Shown here: piece by piece, positions 1 to 8,170 of the stretch
How the letters are laid out: the number at the start of each line of letters is the position of its first letter
Numbering within the stretch: the stretch's first letter is position 1
Assembly (NCBI GenBank): GCA_040384645.1
Contig: JAZKIX010000171.1
Span: 1 to 27,561, forward strand
Direction: 5' to 3'
Source of the DNA: JAZKIX01 sp040384645
GTDB taxonomy: Bacteria > Pseudomonadota > Gammaproteobacteria > Burkholderiales > Burkholderiaceae_D
DNA: 27,561 bases
The notes under the pieces: model-generated
Told to the model about the DNA's origin: nothing
The model's input: only the letters and a program-made list of their open reading frames with translations
Database searches by the model: none
Position numbers and translations under genes: made by a program

Positions 1-2106
1 CATGGCTGGGTAATCGCTGGACAGCGAAGGTCGTCCAAGATGGGCCGCTTCCACAACACTGAAAGTACCGTTGTCGATACGACCGGCATGCCACATGAAA
101 GCGCAGTTTGCCAGGCAATCGTGATAGCTCTGGGTGGTTAGTTCTCCCATAAATTTAATTTGCCGCTGCAAGAGTGGACTAGTAGTGATTATTTTTTGCA
201 CGGGTTTGAGTTGAGACCGGTCGGTGTCAAGCATTCTGTCTGTATCGACGCCTGTCACGTAGCAGGCAAATTTCCCATCGAATTCTTCATAATACTGACG
301 CAGCGCCCTGACTGCATTTTCATGGTTTTTGTGCAAAGCAAGATTGGTCGCCCATAGAAAATATTTTTTGGACTCAGGTGCTTCTTTCTGCGATTCTATT
401 TGACTGAATTTGGTGTTGGGTAACGGCGCAAGTATAGGAAGTTTGACGACCCGATTTGCGGGAATGCCGCCAAACTGAATTGCATCTTGCCGGGTAAATT
501 CTGTGGTTACAAAGACGCGTGCAGCCGCATGCGCTGCCATTACGAACGCTTGGTTCAATATTGGCGACATGACTGGCTCGTAGCGTTGCAGATAGTCGTA
601 GACCATCAACACATAGGGACGTACCGGCAGTATGGGCATTGACAGGCGATCCGATACCAGAATCCATAGATCGCAATCCATGAATTGGCTAATACCATCG
701 TCCGGCACAATATAATTTTCTGCCGTTAGCGTACGTGTGATGCCGGCATAAGCGACCGCACGATTTGATTCATCCCGGTTGAGTGTGCGCCAGTTGTACG
801 GTCTACGTTTAATGGTGTCCGGCAAATCGTCAAACGCCTCGTCTGGGTAGCATGCCGGGTCATCCAGATGCCCTAAAATCACGTCCACATCTTGCCCTGC
901 TTGACAACTGCCATACAACATTGCGTGAGCCAGTAATTTTGCTCCCTGTAAAGTGCCTCCACGGTATCCAACAGGGAGAATCACTGCAACGCGCCGCTTG
1001 CGGACTTTGGCCACTACCGGGACGTTTTTAATTGTTTCCACTGCCATTAGGATTTTTTTGAATCCGCTACGCCATGTGTCTACACAATTTGCGGGCTTCA
1101 TTTGCTCCAAAAGGATTGTTTGGCTAGTGCGGATTGCCTCAATCAACTGCTGGTCGCCGTTCAAAATGCGGCTAATTTTGTGTCGCGCCTGAGCGATGTA
1201 GGTGCAACGCCCAGGGAGCTTGGTCCCGCCAAGTCGATCCAACATGCCATTGCCCATAAATATCAAGGGCATCCCCGCACGAATTGCCTCAAATGGGTGG
1301 TAGTGGACGTGATTCGGTTCAGTGCTGTGGTAAAACATGACACGCATTTCTTGCATGTTTTTTTCATGCGCTTCCCATGGAACAAAACCGATGATATTCG
1401 GATCATCAAGCGGGATAGGTTGTGCGCCGCCGACAGCGTAAGGCAAGCCTTTGAAATCTCGTATAAAAGATTGATACACGGCTTGATAGTAAGGATTAAA
1501 GCCAATATCTGGACAGACGAAAAGTATTTTTTTTTCGCCACCTCGCCATTGATCGTACACGGTACAGTTCGCCAGTCCTAGCGGTAAATATAAGCTTCGT
1601 TCCTGCAGGAAAATGGATTCGATCAAATGCAAGTGAGAATAGGCCGGGACAAAAAATAATCTTTTCCCCATTGCTCGGATGTAATCCATATCAAGGATAT
1701 TGGAGAAGTATTCCTGAACCTTGGAATAGCCATTATTGCGCTCCATGCCATATGCACGCCATAACATGATGCCGCGAAAATTTCTGGAAATTCCTTTGAC
1801 GCTGTCAGGGCGATGTGCGATGAAGAACAACACGTCAAAGTAGCGATTTGCAATATCCCATGCCTCAAGGCTTTGTGTTTCATACCAATCTGTTGCGTTC
1901 AGCACAGCCAATTGGTCGGCCGGAATTGTCAGGTTGTGATCCTCGGAGTAATCTATTGAGGCACTGCGAAAGCTTGGGTCATTCGGATATTTTTTTGGTA
2001 GAAAAATTTCCTGAATGCCGACGCTTTTGAGCATGGCTACTTCAAATTTTCTGGCCGAGCCATGATTTAACAACCACATCACGCGTGGCATTCGTGGTTC
2101 GATCAT
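1..2106 (-). CDS. Large tandem-domain glycosyltransferase, 3' end cut by window edge
   Basis: One uninterrupted frame runs from an ATG at 2106 to position 1, giving at least 702 residues with no stop. The first half (about residues 1-365) ends in a GT-B-like C-terminal segment containing HPFEAIRAGMPLIFMGNG. A second glycosyltransferase-like half starts near residue 368 (RRVAVILPVGYRGGTLQG) and carries family-4-like features: FLWATNLALHKNHENAVRAL, then FSVVEAAHLGRPSLSSDYPA at the edge. The start is fixed by an ATGA overlap with the stop of wzt, showing translational coupling. By context it would add sugars to an O-antigen or similar polysaccharide at the cytoplasmic face of the inner membrane before ABC-transporter export. 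Donor and linkage cannot be read from the sequence. The two-domain assignment is by eye; one half may be catalytically inactive. Confidence 0.85.
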   Translation of the reverse strand, partial: MIEPRMPRVMWLLNHGSARKFEVAMLKSVGIQEIFLPKKYPNDPSFRSASIDYSEDHNLTIPADQLAVLNATDWYETQSLEAWDIANRYFDVLFFIAHRPDSVKGISRNFRGIMLWRAYGMERNNGYSKVQEYFSNILDMDYIRAMGKRLFFVPAYSHLHLIESIFLQERSLYLPLGLANCTVYDQWRGGEKKILFVCPDIGFNPYYQAVYQSFIRDFKGLPYAVGGAQPIPLDDPNIIGFVPWEAHEKNMQEMRVMFYHSTEPNHVHYHPFEAIRAGMPLIFMGNGMLDRLGGTKLPGRCTYIAQARHKISRILNGDQQLIEAIRTSQTILLEQMKPANCVDTWRSGFKKILMAVETIKNVPVVAKVRKRRVAVILPVGYRGGTLQGAKLLAHAMLYGSCQAGQDVDVILGHLDDPACYPDEAFDDLPDTIKRRPYNWRTLNRDESNRAVAYAGITRTLTAENYIVPDDGISQFMDCDLWILVSDRLSMPILPVRPYVLMVYDYLQRYEPVMSPILNQAFVMAAHAAARVFVTTEFTRQDAIQFGGIPANRVVKLPILAPLPNTKFSQIESQKEAPESKKYFLWATNLALHKNHENAVRALRQYYEEFDGKFACYVTGVDTDRMLDTDRSQLKPVQKIITTSPLLQRQIKFMGELTTQSYHDCLANCAFMWHAGRIDNGTFSVVEAAHLGRPSLSSDYPAM

Positions 2107-2905
2107 AGGACAATTCCATTGATGTCTTGATAGGCAAGGACGGCAGCGTTAATCTCGCCGTCAAACACAATACAACCGCGANNNNNNNNNNCAGCGTGTA
2201 GCCGCCGATGGTCGAATCGACGAAGCGATGCAGCACGATGCCGCGTTGGCAAATGGTTTTGAGCGCGTCCAAATCATGTGATGCCAAAATTAGAATTTCC
2301 GATTGCGCTACCAGATCAAAAATTCTGTCTTTGGCCTTGATCATAAAATTGGCGTCACCTGCGCCAATCACTTCATCGAGCAATAAGATATCGCCGCCTA
2401 CCGCAGTGGAAATTGCAAACGCAAGGCGCACTTGCATGCCTGCCGAATAGGTTTTGATGGGGTAGTCGATGAACTCGCCAATATCGGCGAAACGTACAAT
2501 GTCCGCTTCAATCATACGCATGAATTTTGGCGAAAGACCAAGCAACAATCCACGGTAAAGGATGTTTTCGCGACCTGTCGCGTCAGGCTCGAAGCCTAAA
2601 CTAAGGTCAAACAGTGACCGCACTGTTCCTTCGATGACGCGTGTTCCGCTAGAGATGGGATAAAGCCCGGCCACCATTTTCAGGAAGGTACTTTTCCCCG
2701 CGCCATTGTGACCAAGCAGGCCAATCCGTTCACCGGGATTGATTTGCAAAGTAATGTTCCGGAGCGCGTGAATATCGTGAATTGTGGTGGTATTGCCATT
2801 TTTTTTAAATAGATTGCTTAGCAGCGATTTGATCGAACGCTCTTTAAACGCGACTGCAGAATAATGCAGGTTCACGTTATGGAGTGCAATATGATTGGTT
2901 CTCAT
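2103..2905 (-). CDS. wzt: O-antigen/polysaccharide ABC transporter ATP-binding protein Wzt, interrupted by a 10-N gap
   Basis: ATPase that powers export of an undecaprenyl-linked polysaccharide through Wzm. Visible motifs are Walker A GHNGAGKST (residues 65-73), the ABC signature YSAGMQVRL (about 153-161), Walker B ILLLDEVIGAGD (about 173-184) and the H-loop ASHD (208-211). The frame that runs through the Ns to 2042 is wrong. On the far side of the gap another frame reads GCIVFDGEINAAVLAYQDIN and stops with TGA at 2105-2103, which is the normal Wzt C-terminus and overlaps the next gene's ATG. So the gap is not truly 10 bases, or the flank is faulty. About 265 residues: no C-terminal carbohydrate-binding domain, unlike E. 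coli O9a Wzt. The start ATG overlaps the wzm stop (ATGA). Confidence 0.9.
2182..2191. other. Assembly gap (10 N) inside wzt
   Basis: Ten consecutive N. The translated frames on the two sides differ, so the true length is unknown. About 36 bases on the start side of the gap (2192-2227) do not look like Wzt sequence. Confidence 0.95.
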
Positions 2906-3825
2906 AGATAAAAAATAACCCGCGCTTCAGCCTTGCGCCCAACCGCCCAAGTTAAAAGTGTCAGAACACAAATCACGCCAAAACAATATGCGTAATTTTC
3001 AATGCTTGGCCACGTTCCGTGCAACAAGGGGGCGCGGACAATTTCAAGAAGATGAAAAATGGGGTTGTAATCGACCAGCATATGCAAGTCTGCGCTACGA
3101 AAGACTTTTGCTTCAAAATAGATAGGTGATATGAACCAAAGTGCTTGGAACGCCAACCCCAAAGCATGTGGTACATCGCGAAAGCGCGCCCCCGTGTAAG
3201 CTAGAATTGTTGCCATCGGCCAGACGTTCATTGCGGAGATCGGATAAATTGTTAGCGCGGCCAACCAGGTCCAGCCGAAATTTTGTGGCATCGCCACTAA
3301 AGTCCAGCCGATCAAACCTGTGCTAGCAAGAACCAATACAAACAGATTGCTTAAGGTCGAACGTAAAGTGTATATAGCCAGAGGATGATTACATTGTTTG
3401 ATGTACGCGTCGGCTTGCACAAAGGCTAGTGCGCCCGACACAGCGGTGCCAGTAATAAATTCCCAGACCAGCATGCCTGACAGGATATACGGCGCATATT
3501 CAGCAATCGGTGTTTTAAAAATTTTGCCGAACACAAGCGCCAGTAATAAAGTCAAACCCAATGGCTGGACTATTGACCAGAACATGCCAAAAAAGGAACG
3601 TCTCCAGCGATAGCGCAGATCGGACAAGGATAAATGGATCCAGAAGTAACGGGCGGTCCATATTCTCGAAAAATAGGCAGGTATTATCTTAGTGCCTCTT
3701 GTGTGTCGGGTCTGGCATATGGATTGAGCAGAATGTCTGTAAATTTGATTTTCTTGATTTAACTTAGTGCTTATCGGAAGTAGCGATGCGTCCTGCGTCC
3801 ATAGTGTTTCGGCTGGACGATTCAT
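2902..3825 (-). CDS. wzm: O-antigen/polysaccharide ABC transporter permease Wzm (ABC-2 type)
   Basis: Integral inner-membrane half of the Wzm/Wzt exporter. The body from about residue 55 is typical of the ABC-2 family: the LSLSDLRYRWRRSFFGMFW segment before the first membrane span, then about six hydrophobic spans, with conserved-looking pieces such as SGMLVWEF, ARFRDVPHALGLAFQALWF and YNPIFHLLEIVRAPLL. The protein is 307 residues against about 260-280 for many homologues. The excess is N-terminal and polar, so the real start could lie downstream of the ATG used here, which has only a closely spaced AAGG before it. It starts 36 bases after the aminotransferase stop, and its TGA overlaps the wzt ATG, so permease and ATPase are translated together. 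Confidence 0.92.
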   Translation of the reverse strand: MNRPAETLWTQDASLLPISTKLNQENQIYRHSAQSICQTRHTRGTKIIPAYFSRIWTARYFWIHLSLSDLRYRWRRSFFGMFWSIVQPLGLTLLLALVFGKIFKTPIAEYAPYILSGMLVWEFITGTAVSGALAFVQADAYIKQCNHPLAIYTLRSTLSNLFVLVLASTGLIGWTLVAMPQNFGWTWLAALTIYPISAMNVWPMATILAYTGARFRDVPHALGLAFQALWFISPIYFEAKVFRSADLHMLVDYNPIFHLLEIVRAPLLHGTWPSIENYAYCFGVICVLTLLTWAVGRKAEARVIFYL

Positions 3826-3861
3826 TGCCTTGAGACCACAACCGGCAGGATTCCTGCGATG

Positions 3862-4962
3862 TCACGCAACGTTGATATTGCAGGCAAAAAAATCGTGAAT
3901 AAGCTTGCAGATATAGGCCACTTCGGATTGCGATAAGTCTGGAAAGCTTGGCAGATTAATGCCGCGTTGCGCGAGTGACTCTGCAACTGGAAAACGTTCT
4001 TTATTTGCAAACATGGGCATGGTATGTGCCGGATGAAAGAATGGTCTGGTTTCAACGCCCGCAGTTTTCAAATATGCACGCAGTAAATCCCGGGTAGAGC
4101 GGTCCTCCGTCAAGAGCGAACATAGCCAGTAAGATTGACGCGTGTCAGTAGTGTCTTCAAGCATTTGCAGCGATAATCCGTCCAGTTTTTGGTTGTACCA
4201 CGTAGCGATAGTGCGTTTCTTTTCGATAATAAAATCTGCACTTTCTAGTTGCGCTTGCCCGATTGCGGCGCACAGATTGGTCATGCGATAGTTATAACCA
4301 GCAATATCATGCCAATATTCCTGATCGGGTGAAACACCTTGCGTTTTTAGATGGAATGCCCGATCCATCAATCTAGCATTATTCGACACCACCATTCCGC
4401 CTTCGCCAGTGGTAATAGTCTTGTTCCCAAAAAAGCTAAAGGTCGCGATGTCACCGAATGTGCCGACGTGGCGACCTTTGTAGTAGGAGCCAAAAGCTTC
4501 TGCGCAGTCTTCAATCAAAAAAAGTTGATGTTCTTGGCAAAGCCCGACCAATTGATCCATGTCGCATGGAAATCCATACAAATGAACCGCCATAACGGCT
4601 TTGGTCCTTGGCGTGATTTTGCGCCTTACGTCTGGAATGTCCAATTGCCAGTTCGATGGGTCGGAGTCGACAAATACAGGGGTCGCTCCGGTTTGTACAA
4701 TTGTGTTAACCGATGCAATATATGTGAATGTGGGAACGATAACTTCATCGCCGACACCCAGACCTAGCGCCTCAAGAGCCAGATGCAAGGCAACGGTTCC
4801 GTTGCAAACGCTGGTAGCGCGGTTGGCACCGATGTAGTTTGCAAACGCCGACTCAAATATGCCGATGAATTCCCCTTTAGATGAAATCCAGGTTGAATCA
4901 ATACATGCGATGACATATTCTTTTTCTTTACCTGTTAAATACGGCTTATAAAGTGGAATCAT
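3862..4962 (-). CDS. per: DegT/DnrJ/EryC1/StrS aminotransferase, perosamine-synthase-like
   Basis: PLP-dependent sugar aminotransferase of 366 residues. The N-terminus IPLYKPYLTGKEKEYVIACI followed by STWISSKGEFIGIFE strongly resembles GDP-perosamine synthase (Per/RfbE), which converts GDP-4-keto-6-deoxymannose to GDP-perosamine using glutamate. The PLP-binding lysine is K181 in SFFGNKTITTGEGGM. EDCAEAFGSYYKG carries the aspartate that contacts the pyridine nitrogen in this family. It is the first gene of the minus-strand operon with wzm, wzt and the glycosyltransferase, the same company that per keeps in perosamine O-antigen loci such as that of Brucella. A synthase for another 4-amino-sugar (for example viosamine) is possible. 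No gmd-type gene is visible in the window to make the substrate. Confidence 0.88.
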   Translation of the reverse strand: MIPLYKPYLTGKEKEYVIACIDSTWISSKGEFIGIFESAFANYIGANRATSVCNGTVALHLALEALGLGVGDEVIVPTFTYIASVNTIVQTGATPVFVDSDPSNWQLDIPDVRRKITPRTKAVMAVHLYGFPCDMDQLVGLCQEHQLFLIEDCAEAFGSYYKGRHVGTFGDIATFSFFGNKTITTGEGGMVVSNNARLMDRAFHLKTQGVSPDQEYWHDIAGYNYRMTNLCAAIGQAQLESADFIIEKKRTIATWYNQKLDGLSLQMLEDTTDTRQSYWLCSLLTEDRSTRDLLRAYLKTAGVETRPFFHPAHTMPMFANKERFPVAESLAQRGINLPSFPDLSQSEVAYICKLIHDFFACNINVA

Positions 4963-5267
4963 ATTTATTCGAGAGGTGCACGCTTTGAGAAACTATGCTG
5001 CTTGTCCATTGCGCTCTAGGGATATGGCCAAACATCGGATCATTGTTGCCAATGTCGTGGCTGATTATCCCATCTTGCGTCAGGTTATTTCCGATTATTA
5101 AATTTATTGCAAGTATTTCCCTGATTCGCACTAATATTTTCCGTATTTCAGTTAGTAATCTTATTTGGCTGTGTATCAATGCTTTTGTACATCTCTTCGA
5201 TAAATTTCAATACTGACCTGAGCTGGCTTGATATGATGCTTGCTTTGCACGATTCCGAGCCGTCACC
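4963..5267. promoter_or_regulatory. Divergent intergenic region between the polysaccharide operon and the DUF349 gene
   Basis: This 305-base, AT-rich stretch must hold promoters for both directions. On the plus strand TGATATGAT at 5229-5237 is a good extended -10 element (TGn plus TATGAT) about 31 bases before the DUF349 start; no convincing -35 precedes it. On the minus strand I see several AT-rich candidates but none good enough to place the per-operon promoter. The per start has no clear ribosome-binding site. No gene is supported here. Confidence 0.4.
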
Positions 5268-7850
5268 ATGTTCTCTTTCCTGTTCAAACGTTCCCCTAAA
5301 AAACCACCTGTTCCTGTAGCACAAGTCGTGGCTGCAGCCGCCAAAGCGGCAGTCGAGACGGCGCAGCGTGCCACTGCGGCTGAGGCGAAGGACGCGTCGA
5401 TTGCTCAGTGCGCCGCGCTAAAAAATGATGAGGTAGCTAGCGCGGACTTCCTGTTGGCTTGCGAATTTGCCGATGTGCGTCTGATGGCGGCAGAGGCGAT
5501 CAAATCGCGGCCGCAATTGGAGCGAGTGTTGCAAGCGATGCGCAATACGGACCGGCGGGTCGTCAAGTTGGTACAAGCCAGGCTTGAATCGATCGCCATG
5601 CTGGAAAGTCAGCAAAACAAAATTGAACTCTGTCTGGCAACTGCACAACGCTTGATTGATGAGCCTCAGTTGGCAGCCAATCAAGTGGCTGAACTGGATC
5701 GTTGTTGGCAGGCGATTGGTGATTTGAGTACGAATTTTGAGCCTGCTATAGCAAACTTTGGCGGTCTGCGGGCAGGTTTGGCTGAACGATTGCGTGCGCA
5801 AGCAGCTTTGCAACGCGCAGTGATCGATGCTTTGGCGGGATTGCGTCGTCTGGTGGCGGTCAATTCGGCATTGGATCAGGCGGAGATCTCCGATCCAAAC
5901 GAAATCGCTGCCAAAGTAGAGCAATTGGCCGACCAAATGGCGCTGCACGCTGCCGCGCCGGAATCGCCTTCATTACCCAAGCATTTGCTGGCTGATTTTA
6001 TGCAGGACTATCAGCAGTTCCAACAGCGGCTGGCAGAGTTGCAGCAGCGTCATGCGGCACTTGCTGCGCGCCACGATGTGCTGGGCGACTGGGAGCAACT
6101 GCCAGTGGCAGAACTGAAGGCCGATGTCTTGAAACGGGCCTGGCATGCATTGCCGTCGCTGGATCAAGCCGATCTTGCGCCATTTCAAGCGCGTTACGAC
6201 GCTTTGACCGCGCAACTGCAAACGACGCGTCAGCCCAAGGAGGCCGCGGTCACATTGGTGACCGACAATGCCGAGCAATTGTTCGCCGAAGCGCTCGATG
6301 CGATGGATGCCGCTTTACAGGACGGCTTGTTGCAAGTGGCGTCGGAGCAGGATCGCGCCTTGCGCGCCATCAATCTCAAGTCGGCCCGGCCGTCGGACGC
6401 GCAAATGACGCGTTTGGGCAATGCGCGGGCGGAGCTGAATCGCTTGCAGGATTGGGCGAAGTGGGGCGGCAATGTGTCGCGGGAAGAATTGATCAAGGCG
6501 GTGGAAGAATTGCCGGCCAAAGAATTACCCGTCACCGAATTGGCCAAAAAGATCGGCAGTTCGCGTGAGCGCTGGCGCTCGCTCGATACCACCTCCGGCA
6601 GCGCACCAAAGAGCTTGTGGGAGCGTTTTGACGCTGCCTGCACGCTGGCATACGCACCTGCCGCAGCACATTTCAAAAAGCTGGCTGAAGAGCGCGGACA
6701 AAATGCCGTCAAGGCGCAAGCCCTGCTGGATGAAGTGGCGCAATACACCCAAAACGCCGGCGTGTCGGGTGACGATCCATCGAGTGTGGACTGGCGTGCA
6801 CTAGCGATTTTTAGCCAACGCATGAGCTTATCGTGGCAACGTTTGGGCAGCACTGACCGTAAGGACAGAAAGCGGCTCGACAGCCAGTTCGAGCAAGCGA
6901 TGCAAGTCCTGACGCAGCCTTTGCTGGCGCAACGCAAGGGCGAAATCGCACAACGTGAACAATTGATCCAATCGGTAACCCAGCTCAATCCAGCCGAACG
7001 CCAGACCGTCGATACCTTGCGCGGCCTGCAAGAACGTTGGCAAGAGCGTGCCAAGGCGCTGCCGTTAGATCGCAACGATGAGCAGGCGCTATGGCAACGG
7101 TTTCGCAGCGCCTGCGATGCGGTTTTTGCCAAACGTAAGGAATCGGCCGAAGCGGCAGACAATGAGCGCCAACAAAATCTAGTCCTAAAAGAAGCGCAAT
7201 GTGCGGCGCTGGAAGCAGCCCTGGATCAGCCGGAAACCGCGATTGCCAAACTGCTGCGTGAAACCAAGGCTAATTGGCTCGCTATCGGCCAGATTCCGCG
7301 TGCAGCCGAAGCGGCCAGCGAACAGCGTTATCACGCTGCTGTCAGTGCATTGCAAGCCAAACTGGATGCGCACAAGCGAGCCGCAACCGAGGCGCAAGCC
7401 AATGCCCTGGGCCAAAAATTACGCTTATGCCAAACGGTAGAAAGTAATTTAGTCGAGAACAAAAGCACGGATGACGATTGGGCCGGACGTTGGCAAGCCT
7501 TGCCTGCGCTATCGAGCGAAGCCGAGCGCGCCATGCGCCAGCGCTTCGACAAGGCGCTGGCGGCATCGGCGGCGGGCGATGCCAGCTATTGCTCCACCTT
7601 GGAAAAAAATCGCAGCGCGCTGGCGCAAGAATTGTTGCGTCTGGAAATCGTCGCCGGCATCGATAGCCCGCCAGAATTTTCACGCGAGCGCCTGAAGCTG
7701 CAAGTCGATGTATTGCAAGCCTCCTTGAAATCGGGCCGCAATGCCCTGACGCCACAAGCACAATTGCTGGCGCTGTGCTGCCTGCCGGTATTGGTCGATG
7801 CGCCAACCGGCGAACGGTTGACCAAGCTGCTGCGAGGTTTGGTGGCTTGA
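5268..7850 (+). CDS. DUF349 domain-containing protein (large helical repeat protein)
   Basis: 860 residues, very rich in Ala, Leu, Gln, Glu and Arg and predicted by eye to be almost wholly alpha-helical. Repeated units contain a tryptophan-leucine core followed by a helix of the form LWxRFxxAC: SRERWRSLD then SLWERFDAACTLAY (about residues 435-465), QERWQERAKALPLDRNDEQ then LWQRFRSACDAVFAKRK (about 580-625), and TKANWLAIGQ near residue 670. This spacing is the signature of the DUF349 (PF03993) repeat. The N-terminus is a basic, proline-rich tail (KRSPKKPPVPV). There is no signal peptide or membrane span, so it is probably cytoplasmic. Biochemical function is not known to me. It is a single gene transcribed away from the polysaccharide operon, with nothing nearby to suggest a pathway. 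Confidence 0.85.
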   Translation: MFSFLFKRSPKKPPVPVAQVVAAAAKAAVETAQRATAAEAKDASIAQCAALKNDEVASADFLLACEFADVRLMAAEAIKSRPQLERVLQAMRNTDRRVVKLVQARLESIAMLESQQNKIELCLATAQRLIDEPQLAANQVAELDRCWQAIGDLSTNFEPAIANFGGLRAGLAERLRAQAALQRAVIDALAGLRRLVAVNSALDQAEISDPNEIAAKVEQLADQMALHAAAPESPSLPKHLLADFMQDYQQFQQRLAELQQRHAALAARHDVLGDWEQLPVAELKADVLKRAWHALPSLDQADLAPFQARYDALTAQLQTTRQPKEAAVTLVTDNAEQLFAEALDAMDAALQDGLLQVASEQDRALRAINLKSARPSDAQMTRLGNARAELNRLQDWAKWGGNVSREELIKAVEELPAKELPVTELAKKIGSSRERWRSLDTTSGSAPKSLWERFDAACTLAYAPAAAHFKKLAEERGQNAVKAQALLDEVAQYTQNAGVSGDDPSSVDWRALAIFSQRMSLSWQRLGSTDRKDRKRLDSQFEQAMQVLTQPLLAQRKGEIAQREQLIQSVTQLNPAERQTVDTLRGLQERWQERAKALPLDRNDEQALWQRFRSACDAVFAKRKESAEAADNERQQNLVLKEAQCAALEAALDQPETAIAKLLRETKANWLAIGQIPRAAEAASEQRYHAAVSALQAKLDAHKRAATEAQANALGQKLRLCQTVESNLVENKSTDDDWAGRWQALPALSSEAERAMRQRFDKALAASAAGDASYCSTLEKNRSALAQELLRLEIVAGIDSPPEFSRERLKLQVDVLQASLKSGRNALTPQAQLLALCCLPVLVDAPTGERLTKLLRGLVA

Positions 7851-7893
7851 ATTACGGATGGATCAGGTATTTTAGTGAATATTCCATAAAAAA

Positions 7894-7962
7894 TACTGGT
7901 AGGGGTATTAAAAATAGGCCAATAAACACCTGCGGGTAAGCCGGCATTTTTCGATATACCCC
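7894..7962 (+). repeat. Dispersed 69-bp repeat, copy A
   Basis: Aligns without gaps to 14041-14109. Both begin TACTGGT, share TATTAAAAATAG and TGCGGG, and end TATACCCC. The first 43 bases match at 36 positions; the rest is more diverged but equal in length. Both copies have the same orientation and lie in intergenic DNA. The 69-bp limits are where similarity is visible by eye. Confidence 0.7.
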
Positions 7963-8000
7963 TTGTATTTTCTTTAATTCCCAGGGCTGTTAATTGCTTT

Positions 8001-8080
8001 GGTAGGGTGGGCGGGGCCGCCGAGGCCGTGCGCACCAACCGCGATCATTGCCAACGTCGGTGCACACGGCGCACCCTACG
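8001..8080. repeat. REP-like imperfect inverted repeat
   Basis: The left arm holds GTAGGGTGGGC and CCGTGCGCACCAACC. The right arm, read on the other strand, holds GTAGGGTGCGC and CGTGTGCACCGACG. The left arm has about 13 extra GC-rich bases between its two parts. GTAGGGTGGGC-type ends are common in intergenic repeats of proteobacteria, so this is probably a dispersed palindromic element; only one copy is in the window. Confidence 0.55.
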
Positions 8081-8086
8081 CACACT

Positions 8087-8108
8087 TTTTTTGTATGCAT
8101 ACAAAAAA
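8087..8108. repeat. Perfect 22-bp palindrome without spacer
   Basis: The arms TTTTTTGTATG and CATACAAAAAA are exact reverse complements with no loop between them, about 63 bases before the flavoprotein start. A loopless palindrome suits a dimeric regulator's operator better than a terminator, but the outer bases are low-complexity T and A runs, so only the 10-bp core GTATGCATAC is informative. Confidence 0.5.
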
Positions 8109-8170
8109 CGTGCTTAGGTTACGCGGGGTCGCTAAGACGCCCAACGAAAAATTAACAGCCTTCGCTTTTG

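Larger units (their letters stand above)
7851..8170. other. Gene-free region with repeat, REP-like element and palindrome
   Basis: This 320-base stretch between the DUF349 gene and the flavoprotein gene shows no believable coding frame. It holds a copy of the 69-bp dispersed repeat (7894-7962), a GC-rich imperfect inverted repeat (8001-8080) and an AT-rich perfect palindrome (8087-8108), each listed separately. No clear rho-independent terminator follows the DUF349 gene. Confidence 0.7.

Noticed and set aside
160..1581. Plus-strand short frames in the first 2 kb
   Set aside because: They are shadows of the continuous minus-strand glycosyltransferase frame that runs from 2106 to 1 without a stop.
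2042..2905. Frame through the Ns giving a 287-residue Wzt ending at 2042
   Set aside because: The residues after the gap are not Wzt-like, whereas another frame gives the expected C-terminus and an ATGA junction with the next gene.
6230..7162. 310-residue open frame antisense to the DUF349 gene
   Set aside because: Rich in Ser, Arg, Cys and Ala, as expected of the complement of an Ala/Gln/Leu-rich coding sequence; no start signal or family.
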